This document shows, piece after piece, positions 53,893-64,000 of a stretch of DNA of 64,000 nt. Under the pieces are notes generated by a model, which saw only the letters and a program-made list of their open reading frames with translations, did no database searches and was not told the origin of the DNA. Both the position numbers and the translations under genes were made by a program. Numbering within the stretch: position 1 is the stretch's first letter; each line of letters starts with the position of its first letter. The DNA is from Argentina anserina (lineage: Eukaryota > Streptophyta > Magnoliopsida > Rosales > Rosaceae). The stretch spans positions 22,878,001 through 22,942,000 of the forward strand of contig NC_065877.1 of NCBI RefSeq assembly GCF_933775445.1. The letters are read 5' to 3'.

Positions 53893-56881
53893 TAGGCCTC
53901 ATCATTTAGCACGCGGACCCGAAAAGCCCGCGGAGGCCCGCAAGCCCGACGGGCTTTTACCCGGCCCGGCTCGCGAGAAAGCCCGCCAAAGCCCGCTTCC
54001 GTGGGTAGAGGGCCGGGCTTAAATTAGAGGTGTGAAACCCGGCCCTGCCCATGGGCCCGGCCCGCCAAAAGCCCGCAAGACCCGGCCCGTAAAATCCCGC
54101 CAAATAATAAAATATTATACATACATATTTTATTAGGTTTAGAATAAAACTATTGCATTATGAAGCAGCTATATTAAGGAAACTTCTTGGGATCGATCGA
54201 CACCAGTAGATATGATCAGTATATATATTTAGTGACCCTGTAAAAATTTCATCCAATTTGGAACTCATTTGACCGTCGGAATTTCCGGTAAACCGAAAAC
54301 AACACTAATATGTCATAAGGGAAGACCCATTACCAAAATGCGAACACCAAAAGTCGTTTGCATATCTGAAATCACCTAATTTTTATCACCGATTGTGTGT
54401 GGTCGCACCAAGGAAACTAATTTGGCAAAGCCCCGGTCAAAGAGGATTTTAATATGTCGAAACGCTTTTTTCTTTGTTAACCGTAGGTACGGACGGTCAA
54501 ACAATATCCAAAACGGACGAAATTTTTAAGGGTTCTCTAAATATATATACCGATCACATCTACTGGTGTCGATCGACCATATTTTGAACTAGAGTTATTG
54601 ATCGCCGAAGCGTCAACTAATGTATCATACCCTTTTATATTAGGTTTATAATAAAACTATCACATTATGAAGCGACTATATGAATGAAACTTCTCGGAAT
54701 CGATCGACTCTATCCGATGTGATCAATATATATATTTAATGATCATTTTAAAATTTCATGCAATTCGGACCTCGTTTAACCGTCGGAATTTCCGGTAAAC
54801 CAAAAACACTAATATGCCCTAAGGGGGGACCAATTACCAAGATGCGAATGTGGAAATTTATTTACATATTTGAAATTACCTAATTTTTATTACCTATCGT
54901 GCGCGGTCGAACTGAAAAAATCTATTTGGCAAAGCCCCGGTCAATGAGGTTTAAATATGTCAAAACGCCTATTTATTAGTTGACCGTTGGTACGAACGGT
55001 CAAACCATGTCCAAAACGGACGAAATTTTTACTGGTTCCCTAAATATATATACCGATCACATCTACTGGTGTCGATCGACCATATTTTGAATTTGAGTTA
55101 TCGATCGCCAAAGTGTCCACTAATGTATTATAACCTTATATTAGGTTTATAATAAAACTATCACATTATGAAGCGACTATATGAAGAAAACTTCTCGGAA
55201 TTGATCGACACCATCCGATGTGATCAATATATATATTTAATGATCATTTTAAAATTTCATGCAATTCGGACCTCGTTTAACCGTCGGAATTTCCGGTAAA
55301 CCAAAAACAACACTAATATGCCCTAAGGGATGACCAATTACCAAGATGCGAATGTGGAAATTTGTTTACATATTTGAAATCACCTCATTTTTTTTACCTA
55401 TCGTGCGCGGTCGAACTGAAGAAATCTAGTTGGCAAACCCCCGGTCAATGAGGTTTAAATATGTCAAAACGCCTATTTATTAGTTGACCGTTGGTACGAA
55501 CGGTCAAACCATGTCCAAAACGGACGAAATTTTTACTGGTTCCCTAAATATATATACCGATCACATCTACTGGTGTCGATCGACCATATTTTGAATTTGA
55601 GTTGTTGATCGTCGAAGTGTCCACTAATGTATTATAACCTTATATTAGGTTTATAATAAAACTATCACATTATGAAGCGACTATATGAAGGAAACTTCTC
55701 AGAATCGGTCGACACCATCCGATGTGATCAATATATATATTTAATGATCATTTTAAAATTTCATGCAATTTGGACCTCGTTTAACCGTCGGAATTTCCGG
55801 TAAACCAAAAACAACACTAATATGACATAAGGGGGGACCAATTACCAAGATGCGAATGTGGAAATTTGTTTATATATTTGAAATCACCTAATTTTTGTTA
55901 CCTATCGTGCGCGGTCGAACTGAAGAAATCTATTTGGCAAAGCCCCGGTCAATGAGATTTTATTATGTGAAAACGCATTTTTTTTTTGACCGTTGGTACG
56001 AACCGTCAAATCATGTCCAAAATGGACGAAATTTTTACTGGTTCCCTAAATATATATACCGATCACATCTACTGGTGTCGATCGACCATATTTTGAATTT
56101 GAGTTGTCGATCGCTGAAGTGTCCACTAATGTATTATAACCTTATATTTGGTTTATAATAAAACTATCACATTATGAAGCGACTATATGAAGAAAACTTC
56201 TCGGAATCGATCGACACCATCCGATGTGATCAATATATATATTTAATGATCATTTTAAAATTTCATGCAATTCAGACCTCGTTTAACCGTCAGAATTTCC
56301 GGTAAACCAAAAACAACACTAATATGCCCTAAGGGGGGACCAATTACCAAGATGCGAATGTGGAAATTTGTTTATATATTTGAAATCACATAATTTTTGT
56401 TACCTATCGTGCGCGGTCGAACTGAAGAAATCTATTTGGCAAAGCCCCGGTCAATGAGATTTTATTATGTGAAAACGCCTCTTTTTTTGTTGACCGAAAA
56501 TTCCTACGGTTAAACGAGGTCCGAATTGGATGAAATTTTTACACGGTCCCTAAATATATATATCGATCACATCTATTGGTGTCGATCGATAATATTTCGA
56601 AATTAGAATTTATTTGTGACTTTTGTTTTAGAATGTTTTCTAACAATTCTTTTATTGTTTCAAACCCTTAAATTAGAGTATTATATTGTTTTTCTAATAC
56701 AAGCCCGTAAGACCCGGCCCGTAAAATCCCGCAAGGCCCGCCTTAGGTGGGTGGGCTTGGATCTTCGTATTTTTGAAAATACCCGGCCCGGCCCGGCCCG
56801 TCACTTATTTAAATTTATTAAGGCCCGGGCCCGTCACTCATGGGCCGGACCGGGCCGAGTCCGACCCATTGATGAGCCCTA
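53893..56881. mobile_element. hAT-type non-autonomous element with internal tandem array
   Basis: 2989 bp. Starts TAGGCCTCATCA and ends TGATGAGCCCTA (inverted ends), flanked by the exact 8-bp duplication tctaatac (53885-53892, 56882-56889). The outer ~230 bp on the left and ~190 bp on the right are GC-rich and packed with gcccg/cccggcccg words. The centre is an AT-rich array of five ~503-bp repeats. No transposase frame is visible, so movement would need enzyme from elsewhere. Confidence 0.85.
54133..56600. repeat. Five tandem ~503-bp units, each an imperfect inverted repeat
   Basis: Units begin at about 54133, 54640, 55141, 55645 and 56147, each with ttaggttta/tttggttta-ataaaactat. The spacing is 501-507 bp and the last unit is slightly short. 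Within each unit, gatcgacacca...tatatattta near the start is mirrored by taaatatatata...tggtgtcgatcg near the end. The adjoining accgtcggaattt and caaaacggacgaaattttt blocks also pair approximately. Unit 1 is the most diverged and units 2-5 are close to each other, pointing to later local amplification. Confidence 0.85.
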
Positions 56882-56889
56882 TCTAATAC

Positions 56890-57260
56890 CTTAGGTTCTA
56901 TCTTGTTTCTTTCTTTTATAATTTGTTATTTGAAAACTTAAAATCTATGTTCTTAGTTCAGATTCATTAAATTAGGATTAAATCGATTCTCAATCCCTAT
57001 TTAGAACGACCTCGTACTCGCACACTATACTAACGACGATTCGTGCGTTTGCGAGTTTTAAATAAAATTTTACAAACATGGGTGCATACAATCTTTCTTA
57101 TGTTCGAGTCTTAAATTCTTATGTGTTTTTATTTTTTAAAGTTTGAGTCTTAAATTATTGTGCACGTTAGTGACTCTTTACATATTTGTTTTGCTAAGAT
57201 ATACAAATCTAGTCAGCCTTTTCTTATAATACATGGAGCTTGATCTGTTTTGCTAATTAG
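56890..57260. other. Intergenic sequence
   Basis: AT-rich, no gene. It continues the LTR-like remnant seen left of the hAT element. The right part leads to the target-site copy caagctctaagtt (57261-57273). Confidence 0.35.
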
Positions 57261-57717
57261 CAAGCTCTAAGTTTTTTTTGAAACATGGATGAAATTATAT
57301 TAAGAAACTAAAAACAAAAACATGGGGTGAAGTAAGCATCGAAACACAAAACGCATCTAAGGTAACTGTGAGAGCAACAACTCGTAACTAGATGCACAAA
57401 TGCATTAAAGAGTAAAGGTAACGGGTAACCGTGTGACTTGATGCACTAAGGCATCGCTACACTGCATATGACACAAAAGCAGTGTAAAAAGGCGAGTAGT
57501 CGTAACTATAACCGTAACCAAGGAGATCGAGAAACACCAAGAGTAACAGCTCAAGGGTTAGCAAATGACCTATCAAGAACCAGAACCAATTCCAAAGCAA
57601 GATGAGCAGCTATTTCGGGAGCATGATCCGACTACTGGTGCGTCCTGGATCCCAAATACGGATCCAAATTTGACCAGAAATCAGATGCTCCAGAATCTGA
57701 GACCACACAACAACTCT

Positions 57718-59872
57718 TGTAATACCCCAAATTTTTGAGTTCAAATTCGCATAACTTCTTGTAAATTATTAAGCTTGGTGATTTGATTAAAATCACATTT
57801 TTATGCATTCTCGTCGATGTCTTTGCGTAATGAAACTGATTTCGGAAATTAAGGTTGGAAAACGTTACGTTTTCAGTGGCTTGAGAGTCGACTTATATTC
57901 TGTCACTCATCTCTAAAAACTTCATTCACAGAAGTTGTAGAGCTCGTCAATACGAGTTCATGGACACACGGTACACCTTAATCAGATGTCGTATGTGAAA
58001 GTTATTATCAACGGAAGTTGGTTTCCGATTTCCGAAGGTTATTAAATGACATTTTTGGAAACTTTCCAAAACCAGAAATTTATCCGCAGCTTCTCTCTCC
58101 TGTCCCCCGACCCCGACCCTCCTCCATCGAATTCTCCTTCGCCGATCTCCCTCCTCCGGCCACCGTGCACGACACCGCCAGTGTCGTTGGGACTGCACAG
58201 CCGAGCCGCGTTGACCCGTGGTAGCGGCGACTTACCCCGTGCTATGTCTCAGCCGCCACCGAGAGAGCACAACTGCAGCATTGACAAACTTGACGTCAAC
58301 GGCGACTCTGGGTTCAAGGTTGTGACGGTGAGTCTTCCAACCTCCTCCTCGACACGAATCCACTAGCAGTGAGGCTCGAAACGAGCCGCTTCAGTTCTGA
58401 TCTTCAATCCCCGATCCGGGATCTTACGGCGGCGATTCCGGCAGTTTTCGGTCGACTTGGAATGAACTGAAGGTATAGTTACGATCTCCACCTTGTGATC
58501 TACGTTTTTGATGTTGGGAGTTTGTTGATTTGAGGAATTTTGGGCGGAGGTGGTGGTGGTGCGCGTACCGCCGTCTGTGGTGGTGCATGGAAGTAGGTGA
58601 GGGCAGTAGGGACTAGGCAAACGACCTAAGACGGTGAACAATGTTTTATGAACAGTGATTGGTAAAACAGTGTTTTCAGCTGTGATTAATAGTCACCTGA
58701 GATTTTATCGGTCGTTTTCTAAGCACATTTTTTTGCTATTAGGTGACCGACGAAACGAGTGAGGGAATCACCCTTGGTGTCGTTGAAGTTTCACACAGAA
58801 ATAAAGTGAGTAAATCTCACTATGACAAGTCTACTCTTAGCAGTGACTCATATTTTTAATTTCTTAAAAGAGTAAACTATGACATTTATATAATATAGTG
58901 GGTTGTGTATGTGTACGAAAAAGGTAAATACGATACATATATATGGGTTGTTGTATTATATAATGTTACAGTTTCTATTAAATTATGAGATTGTATTTTT
59001 TTCAATTAATTCTGGTGGATGAGACCAGAAGGGAGATAACGTACCTTCCGGTATAATGGATTATTGGAGTGGCTATATATTGATGTGCAAGAGTCACTTG
59101 GTTGTAGTACAATAACATGTGTGAATTGTTATATTGTACGTGGTTTTAACATTGAGTCTTGTTAAAACGTTTTCTGGTCTTCGGACGTTGTTGGCATTAA
59201 ATCGGAACCAAGCCTTGGCCGGGTGTCAGTTACGATCAGTTAGAGCTCTAGTCTATCTGCCGGTGTACTGCATGAGGAGTAACCGATGGGTTGCTTGGGT
59301 CTCATGAGTACCCATGTTTTAAAATGATTTTTGGGTAACATATGGGTTACCCATGTTCTAAAATGATATTGGGTAACAGATGGGTTGCCGAGTGTCTCAT
59401 GAGTACACATATTTTTTTAATAATATTAGGTAACCAGATGAGATGTCCAGTGTCACATGAGCACACATGTCTTCAAATGTTAACTGTTATAATTCTTTTG
59501 TATGTGATGTGTGTTATAATGTTGGTTTACTCATACGGGCTGAAAATCTTATCGGAGTTTGTGTTTACAATCCCGGTGCACCAATTCGATGGTGTAGGGG
59601 ATAGATCTGCAGGTGGGAATTAACAGGTTCGGAGGGCTTACTCGGAAGATTTCTGAAGATTTCTTTCTTTTGTTTATAGTTAGGATTGAGTGAATATTAC
59701 ATTTCCAATTGTTATAATACTTGAGGTATAAACTGGTTAGATATTATTCTAGTCGACTGAGTCGTACTGTGAACTTAGTTTCGAATTTCGATATACTGTT
59801 ATTATATGATGATTTTAATATATTTGAGATTATTTTAGAATTTTCATGATTTCAAATCTCGAAATTTTGACA
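57718..59872 (+). mobile_element. Solo LTR, 2155 bp, nested in the LINE derivative
   Basis: Starts TGTAATACCCC and ends ATTTTGACA (TG...CA), flanked by the 5-bp duplication ACTCT (57713-57717, 59873-59877). No internal retroelement sequence and no second LTR. The length and the TGTAATACCCC start suit a Ty3/gypsy family. A GC-rich part (58080-58640) creates short frames and a good donor-like site (gacg|gtgagt near 58328), but I do not call a gene. Strand is assigned only from the TGTAATACCCC start. Solo LTRs form by recombination between the two LTRs of a complete element. Confidence 0.75.
59270..59480. repeat. Short tandem repeats within the solo LTR
   Basis: Three or four degenerate units combining gggtaaca-atgggttgcc and tctcatgagtacccatgtt words, at 60-80-bp spacing. 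Confidence 0.6.
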
Positions 59873-60523
59873 ACTCTGCCCCAAGAGCCCAAAACACTAT
59901 GCCCTAAAGGACCAGCCCAAAAGGAAATACTATGGGCACCTAAACAATCAGGAACCCCAGAATTGCTAGTCGGAAGTGACCCGTCTACAGCCTGCAGGTT
60001 CACTCAACATACCTCCTCGAACTTGGATCCACGTTGCCCTTCCATGCCAGACGCCATCGGAGAACGCCACCGAAGAAGAAACAAGTGAGATCCCGAAACC
60101 GAATTTGGAAGACATCGTCACACCAATGAAACTGGAAACCGACCACCTCCCACCGTGAAGCCTCGACTTCGACCTAGGTCCCAAACCTGGATCCAGGTTG
60201 TCAAATGCGGACTACACCCAACCCAAGCCTGAACTTCGTCTAGGACTCCTCTGACCACCCCCACGATCTGCTCGATGAAACCCATAACCTCGACGCCTTC
60301 ACCATCGGCTCGGACTTCTCCTTACCAAGACGAGATGGGAAAGGGGTGTAACAACCAGGAGGTTGAAAGAAAAAGGTGCTCGAGGCTGGGAGACTCACTG
60401 GGCAGAGAAGAGGGGCCGCGCTGATCTCAACTGCCAAAGGCTTATGGCAAAACTCACAGGTAGCTGCCGCAGAGGGGAGAGAACGAGAGCTCTCATCTAG
60501 GGTAATTCAACAAGCTCTAAGTT

Positions 60524-61690
60524 AACTAGTAATGAATATATATTTAATTATGAAACCGGCCGAAGCTAGGTACATCTCAATTTTTTTTCAAAGATTAATG
60601 TATGTATGACGCTGATTTTCGACTCTGGCATTAGACTTCTCTTAAAAAAACAAAAAAACAAAAAAACAAATAAGTAAAAGTATAACATTTTCTAGAACAG
60701 TATCAAAACTTATCTCTATTACTATAAAACGAGTACCCAAAACATCACAAAGATATGAATTTCTGAATATACCTATTTGTAGTCTTACACTCACACACAA
60801 GTCAATATGATAATTACGTAAAACCACAAATGTTTAATCAATATGCTTTGTCAAAAATATCCCTTGGGATAAATAAAATTACATAAACGCTTGAATAAAA
60901 TTATGCAAACTCATGCAATGAAAACATATACATCCTACAGATAAAAGGCTCGTGTCGAAGAAGTTCATCATCTTTTTCCGCTTGTGTATTATTTGGACCC
61001 ATGTCTACACAATGATAGTGACGTAAGTATAAATGTAGTTAAGTTGCAATATCAAGTTCACTTGTGTTTCGAAAAAAAAAATTCACACTTGACACCCTAG
61101 TTAAGAGTTGTGTTCTAATAATAATTCTGCACATGAGCAAAAAATATTACATCATCAGATTTTACACCCTGGCCTCTCTGTCCCTCACTCTCTTGTAAAT
61201 TGTGATCAGAAACACAGATTCTCTAATCCTCAGAGTCCAAGAACAGGCATCAACAAGTCCATTGTTTTCTGTGCGAGCAGGAAATGTGGTCAGTCAAATT
61301 CTACTAATCCTCTCTCCAGGTCCTAGATATTGACTGCTGCTGCTGTTTTCCTTTAAGAATTATTAAACAGGACCTGTTGTTTTCTGGGTATAGTTGTTGA
61401 GTTTTTGTTTCTCTGTATTGGGTCGTTGCTGTTTCAATCAATCTGACTTGAACTTTCTGAACTAGGACTGATATTTTCGTGTGAAGTATCCCTCTAGGTT
61501 GAATTCTAGTCCAACTGCATATCAATCTTTTGCTCTAAGCTTAGTATGAAGCTCAGTGTCCGTCTTTTTCTTGGTTTCGAAATGGGGTTTCACGTTGGTC
61601 AAAAAGCTTTCAGTTCTTGATATAAACACATGTTGATGGCTAAATCTTGTGTCTTGTTTAGCCAAGGCCATAGATTTGGTGCAGTTTATC
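60524..61690. other. Intergenic sequence and leader of the second kinase gene
   Basis: 60524-61130: AT-rich, no gene, with an imperfect (aaaaaac)n run at about 60645-60668. 61168-61300 matches the leader block upstream of the first kinase gene, including ...tgtggtcagtca, which looks like a splice donor. An intron in the 5' leader is therefore likely, with the acceptor just before the ATG (ggtgcag near 61684). Confidence 0.45.
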
Positions 61691-64000
61691 ATGGGTTTGT
61701 TCCAGTTTAGAGCCTTGTGGCTCCTTATGATCCTTATTCTTGAGTTGAATTCCTGCATAGCTAGACAGCAACATTCAGCCCGGATTTATCCGGGGTTCCA
61801 GGCAAGTCAGATGGAATGGATTGATAATTCAGGGCGGTTCCTGCTGTCTAACAACTCAGCATCTGCTCTTGGATTCTACCAAGGTCTTGATGTCCTGGAA
61901 GTCAAGTCTTTTTTACTGGTGATCATTCACTTGGGCACTTCCAAAGTGGTCTGGACTGCTAATAGAGATTCATTGATTGCAAACTCTGATAAGTTTGCGT
62001 TTAACAAAAATGGCAATGTCTACTTGGAAAGCAGTGATAATGTGGTTTGGTCAACAAACACAACAGGAGAAGTTGTTACATCCATGGAAATTGCAGGATT
62101 CAGGAAACTTGGTGTTGCTTGGAGAGAAAGGAAGCATTATTTGGCAGAGTTTTAACCATCCAACGGATACTCTTTTACCGGGTCAGGAGTTCTCGAAAGG
62201 AATGAAACTCAAGAGCTTTAGGAACAAAGCTAACTTGTCCAATTATCTTGAAATTCAGTCAGGCGAGTTGGTTCTGTATGCTGGATATCGAAACCCGCAG
62301 ATATACTGGTCATTAGCAGATGAGAGCAGGAAAAGCAATGGCAAGGTTCACTCTATGTCTTTGGTGTCCAATTCATTGAACTTCTATGATCAAAGTAAAT
62401 CCTTACTTTGGCAATTTGTTTTCTCTGACAACAAAGATCCAAATGCCTTCTGGGCAGCTGTTTTAGGCCAGGATGGCTCAATCACCTTCCTCAATTTTCA
62501 GAAAGGAAGTTCTGTTGTAGCTGAAGCAACTAAGATCCCACAACAGCCTTGCAGCCTTCCTGAGCATTGTGAGCCTTACAATGTGTGCTTTTTGGATGAT
62601 TGGTGCCAATGCCCTTCACCTCTTAGCTCTCACTTCAACTGCCGACCTCCAGCGCTCCAAACTTGTAATGCCTCAAAAATTTCAGTGGACCTTCTCTATG
62701 TAGATCAGAAGCTTGAATATTTTGCACTTGGTTTCACTAACCCTCTTTAAAATCCAATTTGAGTTCCTGCAAAGAAGCTTGCCTTGATGACTGTTCTTGC
62801 CTTGTTCTCTTCTTCGAAAACTCCACCGGAAATTGTTTTCTGTTTGACCAGGTAGGGAGTTTTGCAACGTTCAGGTGAAAATAGTACTGGTTATACCTCA
62901 TATGTAAAGGTCTTAAATGAAGCGGTAGCGGTAGAGCTAAGTCTTGCAAAAAATGCAAACCGAAATGGAAGAATGCACATCCTTGTTATAGTGGTCATTT
63001 CAATTGTAACATTGTTGGTGTTGGTTGGTCTAGTTTCTTTTGGATTCTTGTACTACCACTTGAAAAAGAGATTACTGAACTACTCTGAAGATATCAGGGA
63101 AGAGGATGAATTCCTGGAAAGTGTTTCAGGAATGCCTATTCGTCAGCTATAGTGATCTTAGCCCAGCAACAAAAACTTTTTCCACAAAAATTGGCATAGG
63201 AGGGTTTGGTTCTGTTTACCTAGGTGAGCTTCCAGATGGCAAACAGCTTGCTGTGAAAAAGTTAGAGGGACAGTTTCAGGGGAAGAAAGAATTTAGAGCT
63301 GAAGTAACCATCATTGGAAAAATTCGACATGCGCATTTGGTCAAGCTGAGAGGCTTTTGTGCAGAAGGGCATCATAGGCTTCTTGTTTACGAGTACATGG
63401 CAAAAGGCTCTTTGGATAAATGGATATTCAACAAAAAGAAGCATGACCATTTTTTGAATTGGGACACAAGATTCAGTATTGCATTGGGAACTGCAAAGGG
63501 GTTGGCTTATCTCCATGAAGAACGTGAAGAGAAGATTGTCCACTGTGATATAAAGCCTGAAAACGTTCTTCTTGATGAAGATTTCAATGCGAAAGTCTCA
63601 GACTTCGGTTTAGCTAAGCTGATGAACCGGGACCAAAGCCTTGTACATACGACGCTAAGGGGAACAAGAGGGTACCTTGCACAAGAATGGATCACCAATG
63701 CTGCCATATCAGAAAAGAGTGACGTTTATAGTTACGGCATGGTATTGCTTGAGATCATTGGTGGAAAAAGGAATTTTGCTCCAGGGGAGAGAGTTCAGAA
63801 AAATCTCACTTTCCTTATTATGCATTTAAACTTTTGAAAGAGGGAAACTTGAAAGAATTCATTGATCCCAAAGCTAGATGTGGATGAAAAAGATGAGAAA
63901 GTAGTGGCTGCAATCGAAGTTGCATTGTGGTGTATTCAAGACGAGATGCAGTTGAGACCTCCTATGACTAGTGGTGCAGATGCTTGAAGGTCTTTGTGAT
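61691..64000 (+). pseudogene. SD2-5-type lectin receptor kinase, frameshifted tandem copy (window-truncated)
   Basis: Collinear paralogue of the gene at 47995: signal peptide (MGLFQFRALW), bulb lectin, Cys-rich/PAN-like region, transmembrane helix and kinase, with the same non-RD HCDIKPENVLL loop and DFGLAKL. Compared with the first copy the frame is broken by small indels: +1 near 62087, -1 near 62747 (giving a TAA), +1 near 62863, -2 near 63143 (giving a TAG), +2 near 63788, +1 near 63870, and a further loss near 63970. The APEW motif reads AQEW. Substitutions between copies are otherwise mostly conservative, so selection acted until recently, or the indels are sequencing errors. The C-terminus lies beyond the window. 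Confidence 0.85.

Larger units (their letters stand above)
57274..60510 (-). mobile_element. Internally deleted LINE derivative carrying a nested LTR
   Basis: Flanked by the exact 13-bp duplication caagctctaagtt (57261-57273, 60511-60523). On the minus strand its 3' end is CTTAATATAATTTCATCC...GTTTC plus an A-run (seen as the T-run at 57274-57279), the usual L1 tail. The right part (59878-60510) is GC-rich, as in an L1 5' leader. Excluding the 2155-bp solo LTR and its 5-bp duplication, the element is about 1.08 kb, and no endonuclease or RT sequence is present. So it keeps both ends of a LINE but not the middle. Confidence 0.7.

Noticed and set aside
54133..56600. Centromeric satellite
   Set aside because: Only five units, confined within a transposon with its own termini and TSD, between ordinary genic regions.
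57947..58641. Several GC-rich open frames inside the solo LTR
   Set aside because: They overlap on both strands and lie wholly within a TG...CA unit with a 5-bp TSD. Taken as LTR composition, not a gene.
1..64000. CRISPR arrays, bacterial operons, ribosome-binding sites or phage genes
   Set aside because: All genes and repeats are of plant nuclear type; none of these features is present.

Overview
This window is nuclear DNA from a flowering plant, most likely a eudicot. The evidence is intron-containing plant genes on an AT-rich background (stellacyanin-like blue copper proteins, a family-17 beta-1,3-glucanase, an MBD10/11-type methyl-CpG-binding-domain protein, and a tandem pair of SD2-5-type lectin receptor kinases), together with typical plant transposons. 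The species cannot be read from the sequence. There are no bacterial, phage or CRISPR features.

Layout. 1-4.4 kb: a broken stellacyanin-like gene (minus strand) and an unrecognised decayed coding stretch. 6.2-6.6 kb: the 3' end of a copia element. 8.07-10.91 kb: a PIF/Harbinger deletion derivative (A). 12.6-13.3 kb: an intact stellacyanin-like gene, paralogous to the first. 14.0-19.2 kb: a decayed L1-type LINE. 19.4-21.1 kb: GH17 glucanase. 22.3-26.5 kb: MBD gene with a 3.3-kb intron. 27.55-34.93 kb: a structurally complete, young Ty1/copia element with 186-bp LTRs and a 5-bp target duplication. 35.32-38.62 kb: a related copia derivative folded into a large inverted repeat with outward-pointing LTRs. 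39.24-41.85 kb: a second PIF/Harbinger derivative (B), inverted relative to A. 45.5 kb: a hAT MITE. 48.0-50.5 kb: an intact SD2-5-like receptor kinase. 51.3 kb: a retroposed 5S rRNA-like sequence. 53.9-56.9 kb: a hAT-type element holding five ~503-bp tandem units. 57.3-60.5 kb: a LINE derivative with a solo LTR nested inside it. 61.7-64.0 kb: a second SD2-5-like gene, broken by many small indels and cut by the window end.

The host genes do not form an operon or a single pathway. Several are extracellular or cell-surface proteins (copper proteins, glucanase, receptor kinases), and the kinases and copper proteins are each local duplicates. Most of the rest is transposon-derived.

The most unusual items are: (1) the copia element, whose gag and pol are separate ORFs, each starting right after the same 13-nt splice-acceptor-like motif, with a poly(A) signal between them; (2) the adjacent inverted-repeat copia derivative, which could yield hairpin RNA against its neighbour's LTR and 3' region; (3) a T-tailed 5S rRNA retroposon with a 14-bp target duplication; (4) the hairpin-bearing tandem array inside a hAT element; (5) two LINE insertions so short that little more than the tail was copied.
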